Of a DNA stretch of 33,311 bases, positions 15,107 through 22,968 are shown one piece after another. The DNA is taken from positions 1 to 33,311 of the forward strand of contig DATADX010000017.1 in the NCBI GenBank assembly GCA_036258315.1, given 5' to 3'. The translations under genes were made by a program, and so were the position numbers. Each line of letters begins with the position of its first letter. The stretch's first letter is position 1. The notes under the pieces were generated by a model. The model was not told the origin of the DNA, did no database searches, and worked only from the letters and a program-made list of their open reading frames with translations. Source of the DNA: DASSYK01 sp036258315 (lineage in GTDB: Bacteria > Actinomycetota > Thermoleophilia > Solirubrobacterales > 70-9).

Positions 15107-17104
15107 ATGAGCGAGCACCGCCTGCCCGAGCGCGACCGGCCCTGGGTGATGCGCACCTACGCAGGGCATTCCGACGCACGTCGCTCGAACGAGCTCTACC
15201 GCAAGAACCTCGCCAAGGGACAGACGGGGCTGTCGATCGCGTTCGACCTTCCCACCCAGACCGGCTACGACCCCGATGCCGAGCTCGCCCGCGGCGAGGT
15301 CGGCAAGGTCGGGGTCTCGATCGCCAACAAGGGCGACATGCACCAGCTCCTCGACGGGATCCCGCTCGACGAGATGAACACCTCGATGACGATCAACGCC
15401 ACGGCCGCGTGGCTGCTGGCGCTGTACGCGACCGTCGCCGAGGAGAACGGGGTCGACCGCGCGGCGCTCGCGGGGACCACCCAGAACGACATCATCAAGG
15501 AGTTCCTCGCCCGCGGCACCTATGCCTTCCCGCCCGGTCCCTCGATGCGGCTGATCGCGGACACGGTCGCCTTCACCGTCAACGAGATACCGAAGTGGAA
15601 CCCGATCAACGTCTGCTCGTACCACCTCCAGGAGGCCGGCGCGACGCCGGTGCAGGAGGCCGCCTACGCGCTCTCGACGGCGATCGCCGTGCTCGACGAG
15701 GTGAAGGCCCGCGGTCAGGTCGCCGAGCAGGCCTTCCCGACCGTGTTCGGCCGCATCTCCTTCTTCGTCAACGCCGGGGTCCGGTTCATCGAGGAGCACG
15801 CGAAGCTCCGCGCGATGACGCGGCTGTGGGCCGAGATCGGCCGCGGCCGCTACGGCGTCACCGACCCGAAGCTGCTGCGGATGCGCTACGGCGTCCAGGT
15901 GAACAGCCTCGGCCTGACCGAGTCGCAGCCCGAGAACAACGTGCCGCGGATCGTGCTCGAGGCGCTCGCGGTGACGATCGGCCGCGACGCCCGCGCCCGC
16001 GCCATCCAGCTGCCCGCCTGGAACGAGGCCCTCGGCCTGCCCCGCCCCTGGGACCAGCAGTGGAGCCTGCGCATCCAGCAGATCCTCGCCAACGAGACCG
16101 ACCTGCTCGACTATCCGGACGTCTTCGAGGGATCGGTGGTGATGGACGGCCTCACCGACGAGCTCGCCGAGGGCGCTCGCGCCGAGATGGAGGCTGTCGC
16201 GGAGCACGGCGGCGCCGTCGAGGCCGTCCCCTACATGAAGGCGCGCCTGGTCGAGTCCAATCGGGAGCGCCTCGCCAGGATCGAGCGCGGCGAGATCGTC
16301 GTCGTCGGCCAGAACAAGTTCACCGAGACCGAGGACTCGCCGCTCACCACCGGCGAGGACGGCGGCATCCTCACTCCAGATCCGGAGGTGGAGCGCGAGC
16401 GAGTCGAGGCGCTGGAGCGCTGGAAGGCCGAGCGCGACCAGGGCGCCGTCGACGCGGCGCTCGAGAAGCTCGCGGCCGCGGCCGCCGACGAGGGCGCGAA
16501 CGTGATGCCCGCGACGATCGAGGCCGCGAGAGCCGGCGCCACCACCGGCGAATGGGCGGGAACGCTGCGCGAGGCGTTCGGCGACTACCGCGGTCCGACG
16601 GGCGTCGGGCAGGCGCCCCAGGGCGGCGACGGCGAGCCGCTCGAGGCCGCTCGCGCGCGGGTCAGCGAGGTCACGGAGACGCTCGGGCATCAGATCCGGA
16701 TCCTGGTCGCGAAGCCGGGCCTCGACGGCCACTCGAACGGGGCCGAGCAAATCGCGGTCCGCGCGCGGGACGTCGGGATGGAAGTGATCTACCAGGGGAT
16801 CAGGCTGACCCCGGAGGAGATCGCCAGCTCCGCGATCCAGGAGGACGTCGACGCCGTCGGCCTCTCGATCCTCTCCGGGTCGCACCTCGAGCTGGTCCCG
16901 CGCGTGGTCGAGCTGCTCCGCGCCGAGGGAGCCGATGTCCCCGTGATCGTCGGCGGCATCATCCCCGCCGCGCACGTGCCCCGGCTCCGGGAGGCCGGTG
17001 TCGAGCGCGTCTACACCCCGAAGGACTTCGAGATCAACCGGATCATGGGCGAGATCGCCGATCTCGTCGCCGAGCGGGACAAGGCGGCGGCCCAGCCGGC
17101 CTGA
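15107..17104 (+). CDS. ecm: Ethylmalonyl-CoA mutase (MeaA/Ecm), adenosylcobalamin-dependent
   Basis: A 665-aa single-chain mutase converting ethylmalonyl-CoA to methylsuccinyl-CoA. The N-terminus PWVMRTYAGHSDARRSNELY, then LSIAFDLPTQTGYDPD, is the MeaA/Ecm form rather than methylmalonyl-CoA mutase large subunit. The TIM-barrel part includes NTSMTINATAAWLLALY, TTQNDIIKEFLARGTY and INVCSYHLQEAGATP. After a linker at ~500 comes the cobalamin domain with DGHSNG (about residue 540; the His is the lower cobalt ligand) and GLSILSGSHLELVP, GGIIPAAHVPRL. Length fits the ~660-aa family. It lies downstream of ccr, separated by unrelated genes. VKOR starts 11 nt after the stop. Confidence 0.9.
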   Translation: MSEHRLPERDRPWVMRTYAGHSDARRSNELYRKNLAKGQTGLSIAFDLPTQTGYDPDAELARGEVGKVGVSIANKGDMHQLLDGIPLDEMNTSMTINATAAWLLALYATVAEENGVDRAALAGTTQNDIIKEFLARGTYAFPPGPSMRLIADTVAFTVNEIPKWNPINVCSYHLQEAGATPVQEAAYALSTAIAVLDEVKARGQVAEQAFPTVFGRISFFVNAGVRFIEEHAKLRAMTRLWAEIGRGRYGVTDPKLLRMRYGVQVNSLGLTESQPENNVPRIVLEALAVTIGRDARARAIQLPAWNEALGLPRPWDQQWSLRIQQILANETDLLDYPDVFEGSVVMDGLTDELAEGARAEMEAVAEHGGAVEAVPYMKARLVESNRERLARIERGEIVVVGQNKFTETEDSPLTTGEDGGILTPDPEVERERVEALERWKAERDQGAVDAALEKLAAAAADEGANVMPATIEAARAGATTGEWAGTLREAFGDYRGPTGVGQAPQGGDGEPLEAARARVSEVTETLGHQIRILVAKPGLDGHSNGAEQIAVRARDVGMEVIYQGIRLTPEEIASSAIQEDVDAVGLSILSGSHLELVPRVVELLRAEGADVPVIVGGIIPAAHVPRLREAGVERVYTPKDFEINRIMGEIADLVAERDKAAAQPA

Positions 17105-17115
17105 TCCGATCCGGC

Positions 17116-17556
17116 GTGCCGAGCGAGCAAGCCCTCCGCGCCACGGCGCTGATCCTGGCCCTGGCCGGAATCGGGATCGCAACCTACATCGCGATCGCGG
17201 AGTCGGGCGGCGGGGCGCCGGTCTGCGTCGCCGGCGGCGGCGGCTGCGAGCAGGTCGCCGACAGCGAGTACTCGGAGCTGCTCGGGATCAACGTCGCCGT
17301 GATCGGCATCGCGGGCTACGGGATCCTGGCGGCGGCGGCGCTCGTGCCCGGCGATCCCGGCCGCTTCACCGGGCTGCTCGCCGCCCTGTTCGGCTTCGGA
17401 TTCAGCGTCTACCTGACTTACCTCGAGCTGTTCGAGATCGACGCGATCTGCCAGTGGTGCGTGGCCAGCGCCGTCGTGATGACCCTGCTGCTCGCCGTCA
17501 ACCTGGTCCGCGCCGCTCGATACCTCGGAGACCGCGGGGCTAGGATGGCCGCGTGA
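17116..17556 (+). CDS. VKOR-family membrane thiol oxidoreductase
   Basis: A 146-aa four-helix membrane protein of the vitamin K epoxide reductase family. It has the loop cysteines Cys37 and Cys44 and the redox motif CQWC (112-115) in the last helical region (YLTYLELFEIDAICQWC). In actinobacteria VKOR replaces DsbB: it takes electrons from DsbA-like oxidases and passes them to menaquinone. The GTG start (17116) gives the correct N-terminal helix. Its TGA overlaps the GTG of the DsbA-like gene (GTGA, 17553-17556), so the two proteins are coupled. Confidence 0.9.
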   Translation: MPSEQALRATALILALAGIGIATYIAIAESGGGAPVCVAGGGGCEQVADSEYSELLGINVAVIGIAGYGILAAAALVPGDPGRFTGLLAALFGFGFSVYLTYLELFEIDAICQWCVASAVVMTLLLAVNLVRAARYLGDRGARMAA

Positions 17557-18275
17557 GCTCCGGGCCTCGAACGGGCGGGCGGTCGCGCTCGACTCAGCTG
17601 ATCGTGCTGGCCGTGCTCGGCGCGGTGCTCCTGGTCGTCGCCGCGATCGTGATCAGCCAGAGCGGCTCGGACGACGACGACGGAACGAGCGGGGCCGCCG
17701 CGGGCGGGCAGTCGGCAGCCGCCGTGGACGCCGTCGAGGGCCTCCCCCAGTCCGGGGACACGCTCGGTGAGCCCGATGCCCCGTTCACGATCGTCGAGTT
17801 CGGGGACCTGCAATGCCCCTTCTGCGGCCAGTTCGGCCGCAACGAGGTCCCGAAGCTGATCGAAGGTCCGGTCGCGGCGGGCGACGCGAATCTGCAGTTC
17901 CGCAACTGGGCGATCCTCGGTCCCGACTCCGAGACTGCCGCGGCGGCCGCCCTCGCGGCCGGTGAGCAGAACCGGATGTGGAGCTTCGTCGAGGCGTTCT
18001 ACGCGGACCAGGGCGAGGAGAACTCAGGCTACGTAACCGACGAGTTCTTGCGCCAGATCGCGGAGACGGCAGGCGTCCCCGACCTGGAGCGGTGGGAGAG
18101 CGACCGCGATCCTTCGCGCTGGACCGCCGAGCTCAGCGACGTCGACGCCCAGGCGACCGAGCTCGGGTTCACCGGAACCCCCTCTTTCGCGATCGTCGGC
18201 CCCCAGGGGACCACACCGCTGCCGAACGCCTCCACGGCCGACCAGATCGAGCAGGCGCTGGCCGCCGCCGGCTGA
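17553..18275 (+). CDS. Membrane-anchored DsbA/thioredoxin-fold protein
   Basis: A 240-aa protein: one N-terminal membrane helix (~15-35), an Asp/Ser/Gly/Ala-rich linker (36-60), and a DsbA-like domain with active site CPFC (88-91, in FGDLQCPFCGQFGRNE) and the cis-proline loop GFTGTPSFAIV near the C-terminus. Helical insert residues (EQNRMWSFVEAFYADQGEEN) match the DsbA/BdbD/DSBA-like family. It would put disulfides into exported proteins and be re-oxidised by the overlapping VKOR gene product. Many secreted proteins in this window carry cysteine pairs that could be clients. Confidence 0.9.
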   Translation: MSSGPRTGGRSRSTQLIVLAVLGAVLLVVAAIVISQSGSDDDDGTSGAAAGGQSAAAVDAVEGLPQSGDTLGEPDAPFTIVEFGDLQCPFCGQFGRNEVPKLIEGPVAAGDANLQFRNWAILGPDSETAAAAALAAGEQNRMWSFVEAFYADQGEENSGYVTDEFLRQIAETAGVPDLERWESDRDPSRWTAELSDVDAQATELGFTGTPSFAIVGPQGTTPLPNASTADQIEQALAAAG

Positions 18276-18309
18276 TCCCCGCCGCCCGCGATCGTCGCGG
18301 TGCGGCGGC

Positions 18310-18315
18310 TAGCCT
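18310..18315 (+). promoter_or_regulatory. Candidate -10 element (TAGCCT) for the CxxC protein gene
   Basis: TAGCCT ends 6 nt before the GTG at 18322, matching the leaderless spacing seen at ygfZ. A short hairpin (CCGCGA-TCG-TCGCGG, 18286-18300) lies just upstream and may end the DsbA transcript. Confidence 0.45.
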
Positions 18316-18321
18316 GAAGGT

Positions 18322-18891
18322 GTGAACGAGGAGCTGAACGGCGACCAGAGCGCCTGGCTTCGCTGCTACCGCTGCTGGGCTCGCGATCTCGAGGTGCAGC
18401 TGCACTACGACGCGATCCTGCGCGTCGACCCCGACAGCGGCGAGCCGACCGAGCGGATGGAGGAGGTCCAGGAGGCCGTCGTCCAGTGCCTGCGCTGCCT
18501 CCACGACCAGCCGCACCTGACGATCCACGAGGAGCGGGTGGTCCCGGTCGAGGACCGCTGGGAGCGGATGGTCGCCGGCACCCCGTGGGTCGCCTCATGC
18601 ACGGTGACCGTCGACCAGGATCAGGTCGAGAACTGCTCTGGCGAGGGCGCCGCCGAATCGCTCACCTACGGCGCCTTCGGGGACCCGGGCACGCGCGAGT
18701 TCTTCACCCACGTTCGCTTCCACAAGCACGACGAGGAGCGGATCATCGTCCACCTGCTCGTCGAGCTCTACGCGCGATCGGCCGAGGAGGCGACCGAGGT
18801 CCTCGAGGCCGCCTCCCGCGGCGTCCTCGAGATCACCTCGCTGGCCGAGGAATCCCGCCCGCCGGCGCACGCACCCGACGAAGCGCACTGA
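18322..18891 (+). CDS. Zinc-ribbon-like CxxC protein of unknown function
   Basis: A 189-aa soluble protein. CYRC (15-18) and CLRC (56-59) form two CxxC pairs that could bind Zn as a ribbon, though the 38-residue spacing is long. The rest is an alpha/beta domain (FFTHVRFHKHDEERIIVHLL, ARSAEEATEVLEAASRGVLE) with an acidic, Pro-rich tail. I do not recognise the family. Start GTG 18322 chosen from the upstream -10 and GC3 pattern. Confidence 0.6.
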   Translation: MNEELNGDQSAWLRCYRCWARDLEVQLHYDAILRVDPDSGEPTERMEEVQEAVVQCLRCLHDQPHLTIHEERVVPVEDRWERMVAGTPWVASCTVTVDQDQVENCSGEGAAESLTYGAFGDPGTREFFTHVRFHKHDEERIIVHLLVELYARSAEEATEVLEAASRGVLEITSLAEESRPPAHAPDEAH

Positions 18892-18967
18892 GGCCCGTAT
18901 CTCGAGCGGCGCTTGATGAGCGTCGCTCCGTGCGGTTGAATGATCACGACAGCGCTAGGAGCGTTCG

Positions 18968-19480
18968 ATGCATGACCAAGTCCTCGGACTCCGGGCGGTG
19001 GCATTGGCCGCCGCCGTCGTCGCTCTCGTCGGACTCGGGACCGCGGGGCTCGCATCCGGCAAGAAGAAGCACAAGCCGCTCAAGGTGAGCTGCGAGCAGC
19101 TCTACGCGGAGATCGACAAGACGGGCGCCCAGCTTCAAGCCAAGTACAACGCGATCGGGTTCACCATCGGGCTGCCCGACCCCGCGTACCCCGGCGACCC
19201 CCCGGTGGATGGGTTCAGGTCCGGACAGGCGTGCAAGAAGCAGGGAAAACGCATCCGTGAGGGCGTCGGCTACATGGCCGACATCCCGAGCGAGGGCGGG
19301 CCCGGTTTCCCCGGGGAGACGAACCCGGCGATCCGCGAGTACTTCTGGACCTGGAGCCAAACCGTCACCCGAACGAAGAAGGGTCGGTTGCGCAGCGCGA
19401 TCCTCAACCTAAAGTGCGAGAAGTACAGCTACGACGGGAGTCCCGGCAACCCTGGAAATGTCCAGACCTTCCCCTGCTGA
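18968..19480 (+). CDS. Secreted protein of unknown function
   Basis: A 170-aa protein with signal peptide (VALAAAVVALVGLGTAGLAS) followed by a Lys-rich start of the mature chain (GKKKHKPLK) and four cysteines (VSCEQLY, GQACKKQ, LKCEKYS, FPC), likely two disulfides. The N-terminal mature part is helical (EQLYAEIDKTGAQLQAKYNA). AGGAG is 6 nt upstream of the ATG, a conventional ribosome site. No family recognised. Its 3' end converges on the operon ending at 19576; 19481-19575 shows nothing recognisable. Confidence 0.6.
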   Translation: MHDQVLGLRAVALAAAVVALVGLGTAGLASGKKKHKPLKVSCEQLYAEIDKTGAQLQAKYNAIGFTIGLPDPAYPGDPPVDGFRSGQACKKQGKRIREGVGYMADIPSEGGPGFPGETNPAIREYFWTWSQTVTRTKKGRLRSAILNLKCEKYSYDGSPGNPGNVQTFPC

Positions 19481-19575
19481 GCGCCAGCCTGCGTCGGCGG
19501 CTCACCAGGTCTTGAGACGAGCGCGAGGAGCGAGGGCACCCCACCTCGACGCCGGCGGCCGCTCGCCCGGGGCGC

Positions 19576-19773
19576 TTACCGCTTCGGGGTGTCGGAGCCC
19601 TCGGCCCCGGGGTCCTTGACGGCCTTCGCCGCCGCCTTCGCCTTGTGCTTGAGGCTGCCCTCCCCCTTGGCGATGTCCTTGAGCTCGTCAGCGTCCTCCT
19701 TCACCGACTCCGAGCCTCCGCGCTTGTTGATCTGTTCCCTGGCCCTGTCCGCGAGCCGCCTTAGGTTGACCAT
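19576..19773 (-). CDS. Small charged helical protein, MT0933/Rv0909-antitoxin-like
   Basis: A 65-aa Lys/Glu/Ala-rich protein (VKEDADELKDIAKGEGSLKH, KAKAAAKAVKDPGA), predicted mostly helical and soluble. The composition and repeated helical heptads resemble the MT0933-like antitoxin family and bacterial stress-type amphipathic proteins. No toxin gene is adjacent, so an antitoxin role is doubtful. Its ATG shares its A with the TGA of the MaoC gene (TGATG) and an AGGAGAGGAG ribosome site lies inside the MaoC 3' end, so it is translationally coupled to an EMC-pathway gene. Confidence 0.55.
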   Translation of the reverse strand: MVNLRRLADRAREQINKRGGSESVKEDADELKDIAKGEGSLKHKAKAAAKAVKDPGAEGSDTPKR

Positions 19774-20303
19774 CAGGTCTCCTCTCCTGGGTTCTTGCGG
19801 GGAACGAGGACGGAGCGCTTGAACTCCGCGACCAGCGTTCCGTCCTGCTTGTAGACGCGTGTGTGCACCTTGACAACTCCCCGATCGGGCTTCGATTGCG
19901 AGGGTCGCACCTCGAGCACCTCAGATTCGCAGAACAGCGTGTCGCCGTGGAAGACGGGCGCCGGGTGGCTCAGGTCCTCGGTGGCGAGGTTGGCGATCGC
20001 CTTGCCCGACACGTCGCTCACCGACATCCCGAGGGCCAGCGAGTAGACCAGCGGGCCGACGACGACATTGCGTCCCTGCTGGCTCTGCGCCGCGTAGACG
20101 TCGTTGAGATGCAGCGGATGGTGGTTCATCGTGATCAGGCAGAAGAGGTGGTCGTCCGACTCGGTCACGGTCTTCGCGGGCCAGTGCTTGTAGACGGCTC
20201 CCACCTCGAACTCCTCGAGGTAGCGTCCGTACGGGTGCGCGCCCGTCGCCTCGCGCCCGGCCTGGTCCGTGATCAGCTCGTGCTGCTTGGTGTCTTCGCT
20301 CAT
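19773..20303 (-). CDS. MaoC-type hydratase, probable mesaconyl-CoA hydratase
   Basis: A 176-aa single hotdog-fold enoyl-CoA hydratase-like protein: YGRYLEEFEVGAVYKHWPAK, TVTESDDHLFCLITMNHHPL, HLNDVYAAQSQQG (D and H of the R-hydratase site), VFHGDTLFCESEVLEVRPS, GVVKVHTRVYKQDGTLV. Actinobacterial mesaconyl-CoA hydratases (MeaC type) are single-domain proteins of this size, unlike the double-hotdog proteobacterial Mch. It would hydrate mesaconyl-CoA to beta-methylmalyl-CoA, the substrate of Mcl at 24655. Assignment rests on sequence type plus the ccr/ecm/mcl context. ATG start with GCGAGGA just upstream. Confidence 0.8.
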   Translation of the reverse strand: MSEDTKQHELITDQAGREATGAHPYGRYLEEFEVGAVYKHWPAKTVTESDDHLFCLITMNHHPLHLNDVYAAQSQQGRNVVVGPLVYSLALGMSVSDVSGKAIANLATEDLSHPAPVFHGDTLFCESEVLEVRPSQSKPDRGVVKVHTRVYKQDGTLVAEFKRSVLVPRKNPGEET

Positions 20304-20369
20304 TCCTCGCTTCTCCGTTGGCTTTCTGAGGACGAGCAGTATGAAGCCCCGGCGCGCCCGGGCGGGGCC

Positions 20370-20732
20370 TCAGTGAACCTTGCGAGTCCGCGCGCGCTGC
20401 TCGTGCCGCTCGATCACCTGGGCGATCAGCTTTTGGATCCCTGGGTCGCCGCTGACCTTGATCTGGCCGCTCTCGTATGCCTGGCGGTAGCCCTTCACCG
20501 TCCCCTCATAGGCGAGGTCGTTGAACTGGGCCCGGGGGATCTCGACTCGGACGCGCGCGTCCTCGGCGGGCTTCTTCGAGATCTTCGGGCCCGGGAGCTC
20601 GACGCGGAACTGCTGCACGTCGCCGCGGCCCCGGAGGTCGAGCTCGAACACCAGCTTCAGCGGCGCGAGCGCGGGCACCTCTGCCTGGAAGCGCTCAATC
20701 GCGGTCGTGATCAGGGCCTGCGTGCTCGGCAT
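20370..20732 (-). CDS. SCP2-like sterol/lipid-carrier domain protein
   Basis: About 120 residues: an N-terminal helix (ALITTAIERFQAEVPALAPL), beta strands (LKLVFELDLRGRGDVQQFRV), a central strand pair (DARVRVEIPRAQFNDLAYEG) and C-terminal helices (GYRQAYESGQIKVSGDPGIQ, KLIAQVIERH). The final IKVSGDPGIQKL is characteristic of SCP2 domains, which bind acyl-CoA or lipids. Start ATG 20732; a TTG three codons upstream is possible. TGTAAT 8 nt upstream is a weak -10. After the stop, a GC hairpin (GCCCCG arms, about 20346-20369) may terminate transcription before the MaoC gene. Confidence 0.7.
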   Translation of the reverse strand: MPSTQALITTAIERFQAEVPALAPLKLVFELDLRGRGDVQQFRVELPGPKISKKPAEDARVRVEIPRAQFNDLAYEGTVKGYRQAYESGQIKVSGDPGIQKLIAQVIERHEQRARTRKVH

Positions 20733-20767
20733 GCGGAGCAATTACACAGCATCGGCAACGCCGGGCC

Positions 20768-21445
20768 CTACCAGGGGATCGGCCGCCGGTCCCGGTAGAA
20801 CCCGCCGCTGCCCACGCCTGGATCCGTGGCCAGCCACACCGCCGTGTCGGCGCCGTCCGCAACCGAGCGCGGGGCGCCACGTCCGCCCATGTCCGTGCGG
20901 ACCCAGCCGGGGCACATCGTGTTGACGCGGATCCGGCCGCTCTCGTCGGCAGCCAGCGCCCGGGTCAGCGCGTTCAGACCGGTCTTCGAGACGCGATAGG
21001 CGGCGCGCCCGCCGTTCATGTCGGAGAGCTGGCCGGCGCCGCTCGACAGGTTGACGATCCGCGGGTCCTCGCTGCCGCGCAGCAGCGGCATGAACGCCTG
21101 GATCAGCCGCCAGGGGCCGAACAGGTTGACCTCGAGCACGCGATGCGCGTTCTCCAGGTCGTAGTCGACCACCCCGATCGGCTCGCCGTAGACGCCGGCG
21201 TTGTTGACGAGGACGTCGAGGCGGCCGGGGTCGGCCTCGACCCGCTCGCGGGCCGCGTCGACGCCCGCCTGGTCGGTCACGTCGAGCGCGACAGGGACGA
21301 GCCCCTCCCCCGCCTCGACGTCGCCCGGGTTGCGCGCCCCCGCCAGGACGAGGAATCCGTGGTCGGCGGCCAGCTGGCGGGCGATCTCCGCGCCGATCCC
21401 GCGGCTCGTGCCGGAGACGAGGGCGACGGGTGGCTCACCGGTCAT
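20768..21445 (-). CDS. Short-chain dehydrogenase/reductase
   Basis: A 225-aa classical SDR. Nucleotide motif SGTSRGIG (11-18), NNAGVYG, catalytic Ser in VNLSSGAGQLS and the YRVSK active site (YxxxK) are intact; RVNTMCPGWVRTDMGGRG follows. The protein is a little short at the C-terminus but matches carbonyl-reductase-like SDRs of ~230 aa. Substrate unknown; a beta-ketoacyl-CoA or steroid-like substrate is not shown. Start ATG 21443-21445 with a -10 element directly upstream. Confidence 0.85.
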   Translation of the reverse strand: MTGEPPVALVSGTSRGIGAEIARQLAADHGFLVLAGARNPGDVEAGEGLVPVALDVTDQAGVDAARERVEADPGRLDVLVNNAGVYGEPIGVVDYDLENAHRVLEVNLFGPWRLIQAFMPLLRGSEDPRIVNLSSGAGQLSDMNGGRAAYRVSKTGLNALTRALAADESGRIRVNTMCPGWVRTDMGGRGAPRSVADGADTAVWLATDPGVGSGGFYRDRRPIPW

Positions 21446-21452
21446 TCGAGTG

Positions 21453-21458
21453 AGTCTA
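21453..21458 (-). promoter_or_regulatory. Candidate -10 element (TAGACT) for the SDR gene
   Basis: On the minus strand TAGACT ends 7 nt before the ATG at 21445, with no Shine-Dalgarno; likely leaderless. Confidence 0.5.
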
Positions 21459-21481
21459 GGTGGGCGGCTTCGCCGCCAAAT

Positions 21482-21645
21482 GCGGCCACGAGCGGCCGCC
21501 CCACACAAGTCGCTTCGGGCTTCGCCCTCCGCTCCGAGGTGGAGCGGCCTGGTGGCCGCCATCAGTCGCGGCCACGAGCGGCCGCCCCACACAAGTCGCT
21601 CCAGGCTTCGCCCTCCGCTCCGAGGTGGAGCGGCCTGGTGGCCGC
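21482..21645 (-). repeat. Dispersed hairpin repeat, tandem copies B1 and B2
   Basis: Two 78-bp units (21482-21559 and 21568-21645) differing at two positions and separated by 8 bp. Each holds three hairpin-forming parts: GCGGCC-acgagc-GGCCGC at one end, GCTCC-GAGGT-GGAGC, and GCGGCC-TGGT-GGCCGC at the other. B2 ends directly at the TAA stop of the acyl-CoA dehydrogenase gene (21646-21648). Related copies are at 13936-13980 and 24073-24149. No coding function is likely; short ORFs that cross it are by-products of composition. Confidence 0.85.
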
Positions 21646-22872
21646 TTAGACCTTGTTGCGCTCGAGGAGCTTCTTCCCGATCACCATGCGCTGGATCTCG
21701 GATGTCCCCTCGCCGATCAGGAGCAGCGGCGCGTCGCGGTAAAGGCGCTCGATCTCGTACTCCTTCGAGTAGCCGTAGCCGCCGTGGATCCGGAACGCGT
21801 CCTCGACGCACTCCTTCCCCGTCTCGGAGGCGAGCAGCTTCGCCATCCCCGCCTCGAGGTCGGAGCGCTGGCCGGCGTCCTTCATCCGCGCCGCCTTCCG
21901 CGTGATCAGCCGCGCAGCCTCGATCTTGGTCGCCATGTCGGCGAGCTTGAACTGGATCGCCTGATGCTGGGCGATCGGCTTCCCGAACGTCTTGCGCTCC
22001 TGGCTGTAGCGGAGCGCCAGCTCCAGGGCGCGCTGCGCTATCCCGACGCCCCGGGCGGCGACGTTGACGCGGCCGACCTCGAGCGCGTCCATCATCTGCC
22101 CGAAGCCCTTGCCGACGCCGTCGGCGCCGCCGAGGACGCGATCGTCGGAGCAGCGGTAGCCGCTGTAGACGAGCTCGGTCGACTCGACCCCCTTGTAGCC
22201 CATCTTCTTGATCTTCGGAGGGATCTCGAGGCCGGCGAAGGGGCCCTCGTTCTTCTCCTTCCATGGCTCCTTCTCGGTGATGAAGCAGGTCATCCCCTTG
22301 TAGGGCGGATCGGCCTTCGGGTCGGTCTTCATCAACACGAACACGACCCCGGAGCCGAGGCCGTTCGTGACCCACATCTTCTGGCCCTCGAGGACCCAGT
22401 CGCCCCCGTCCTTGTTGGCCGTCGACTTGATCCCCTGGACGTCGGAGCCGACCTCGGGCTCCGACAGCGAGAAGGCGGCGCGGATCTCGCCCGTCGCCAT
22501 CTTCGGCAGGAAGTACTTCTTCTGCTCGTCGGTTCCGAATTTCATCAGCAGGTAGGAGCCGATGAAGTGCGTGTTGACGACCCCCGAGATCGAGATCCAG
22601 CCGCGCGACAGCTCCTCGACGATCAGCGCGTAGGTGGTCAGGTCGAGGCCCATTCCGCCGAACTCCTCGGGAATCGTCACCCCGAACAGCCCGAGCTCCT
22701 TCATCTGCTCGACGATCGGCTCCGGGAACTTGTCCTCGGCGTCATACTCCTCGGCTGCCGGGATGATCTGCTCATCCACGAACTGGCGGACCATCTCGAC
22801 GATCGCCTTCTGATCGTCGGTGAGCCCGTCGGGGTTGGCGGCTTGGTCGGTACCTGCGGTGGCTACGGCCAT
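21646..22872 (-). CDS. Acyl-CoA dehydrogenase, candidate methylsuccinyl-CoA dehydrogenase
   Basis: A 408-aa flavoprotein of the acyl-CoA dehydrogenase family: EEFGGMGLDLTTYALIVEEL, AAFSLSEPEVGSDVQGIKST (FAD/substrate loop), MWVTNGLGSGVVFVLMKTD, ERKTFGKPIAQHQAIQFKLA, RIHGGYGYSKEYEIERLYRD and GEGTSEIQR, where Glu (about residue 388) is at the usual catalytic-base position. In the EMC pathway Mcd oxidises methylsuccinyl-CoA to mesaconyl-CoA; no other ACAD is in the window and the MaoC hydratase and Mcl genes are close, so Mcd is the likely role. It lacks the ~150-residue N-terminal extension of proteobacterial Mcd, so the substrate is inferred from context. ATG 22870-22872 preceded by AAGGAG. 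Confidence 0.75.
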   Translation of the reverse strand: MAVATAGTDQAANPDGLTDDQKAIVEMVRQFVDEQIIPAAEEYDAEDKFPEPIVEQMKELGLFGVTIPEEFGGMGLDLTTYALIVEELSRGWISISGVVNTHFIGSYLLMKFGTDEQKKYFLPKMATGEIRAAFSLSEPEVGSDVQGIKSTANKDGGDWVLEGQKMWVTNGLGSGVVFVLMKTDPKADPPYKGMTCFITEKEPWKEKNEGPFAGLEIPPKIKKMGYKGVESTELVYSGYRCSDDRVLGGADGVGKGFGQMMDALEVGRVNVAARGVGIAQRALELALRYSQERKTFGKPIAQHQAIQFKLADMATKIEAARLITRKAARMKDAGQRSDLEAGMAKLLASETGKECVEDAFRIHGGYGYSKEYEIERLYRDAPLLLIGEGTSEIQRMVIGKKLLERNKV

Positions 22873-22968
22873 GGCTCCTTCTCGGGTGGTTTCACGCTTG
22901 ATGGCGCGCCGCAAGCGTCGCAGCGCGAGGAACGCCAAGGATATCGGCGGGCGCGATACTGACCCGCG

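Noticed and set aside
17541..17546. TAGGAT 6 nt before the DsbA GTG, resembling a leaderless promoter
   Set aside because: It lies within the VKOR coding sequence and the two genes overlap; coupling explains the start, so this may be chance.
19576..19773. Toxin-antitoxin pair around the MT0933-like small protein
   Set aside because: No partner toxin adjoins it; it is coupled to a MaoC hydratase gene instead.
21482..21645. Tandem repeat as a CRISPR array
   Set aside because: Two long units with an 8-bp separator, hairpin-rich, dispersed copies elsewhere, no cas genes.
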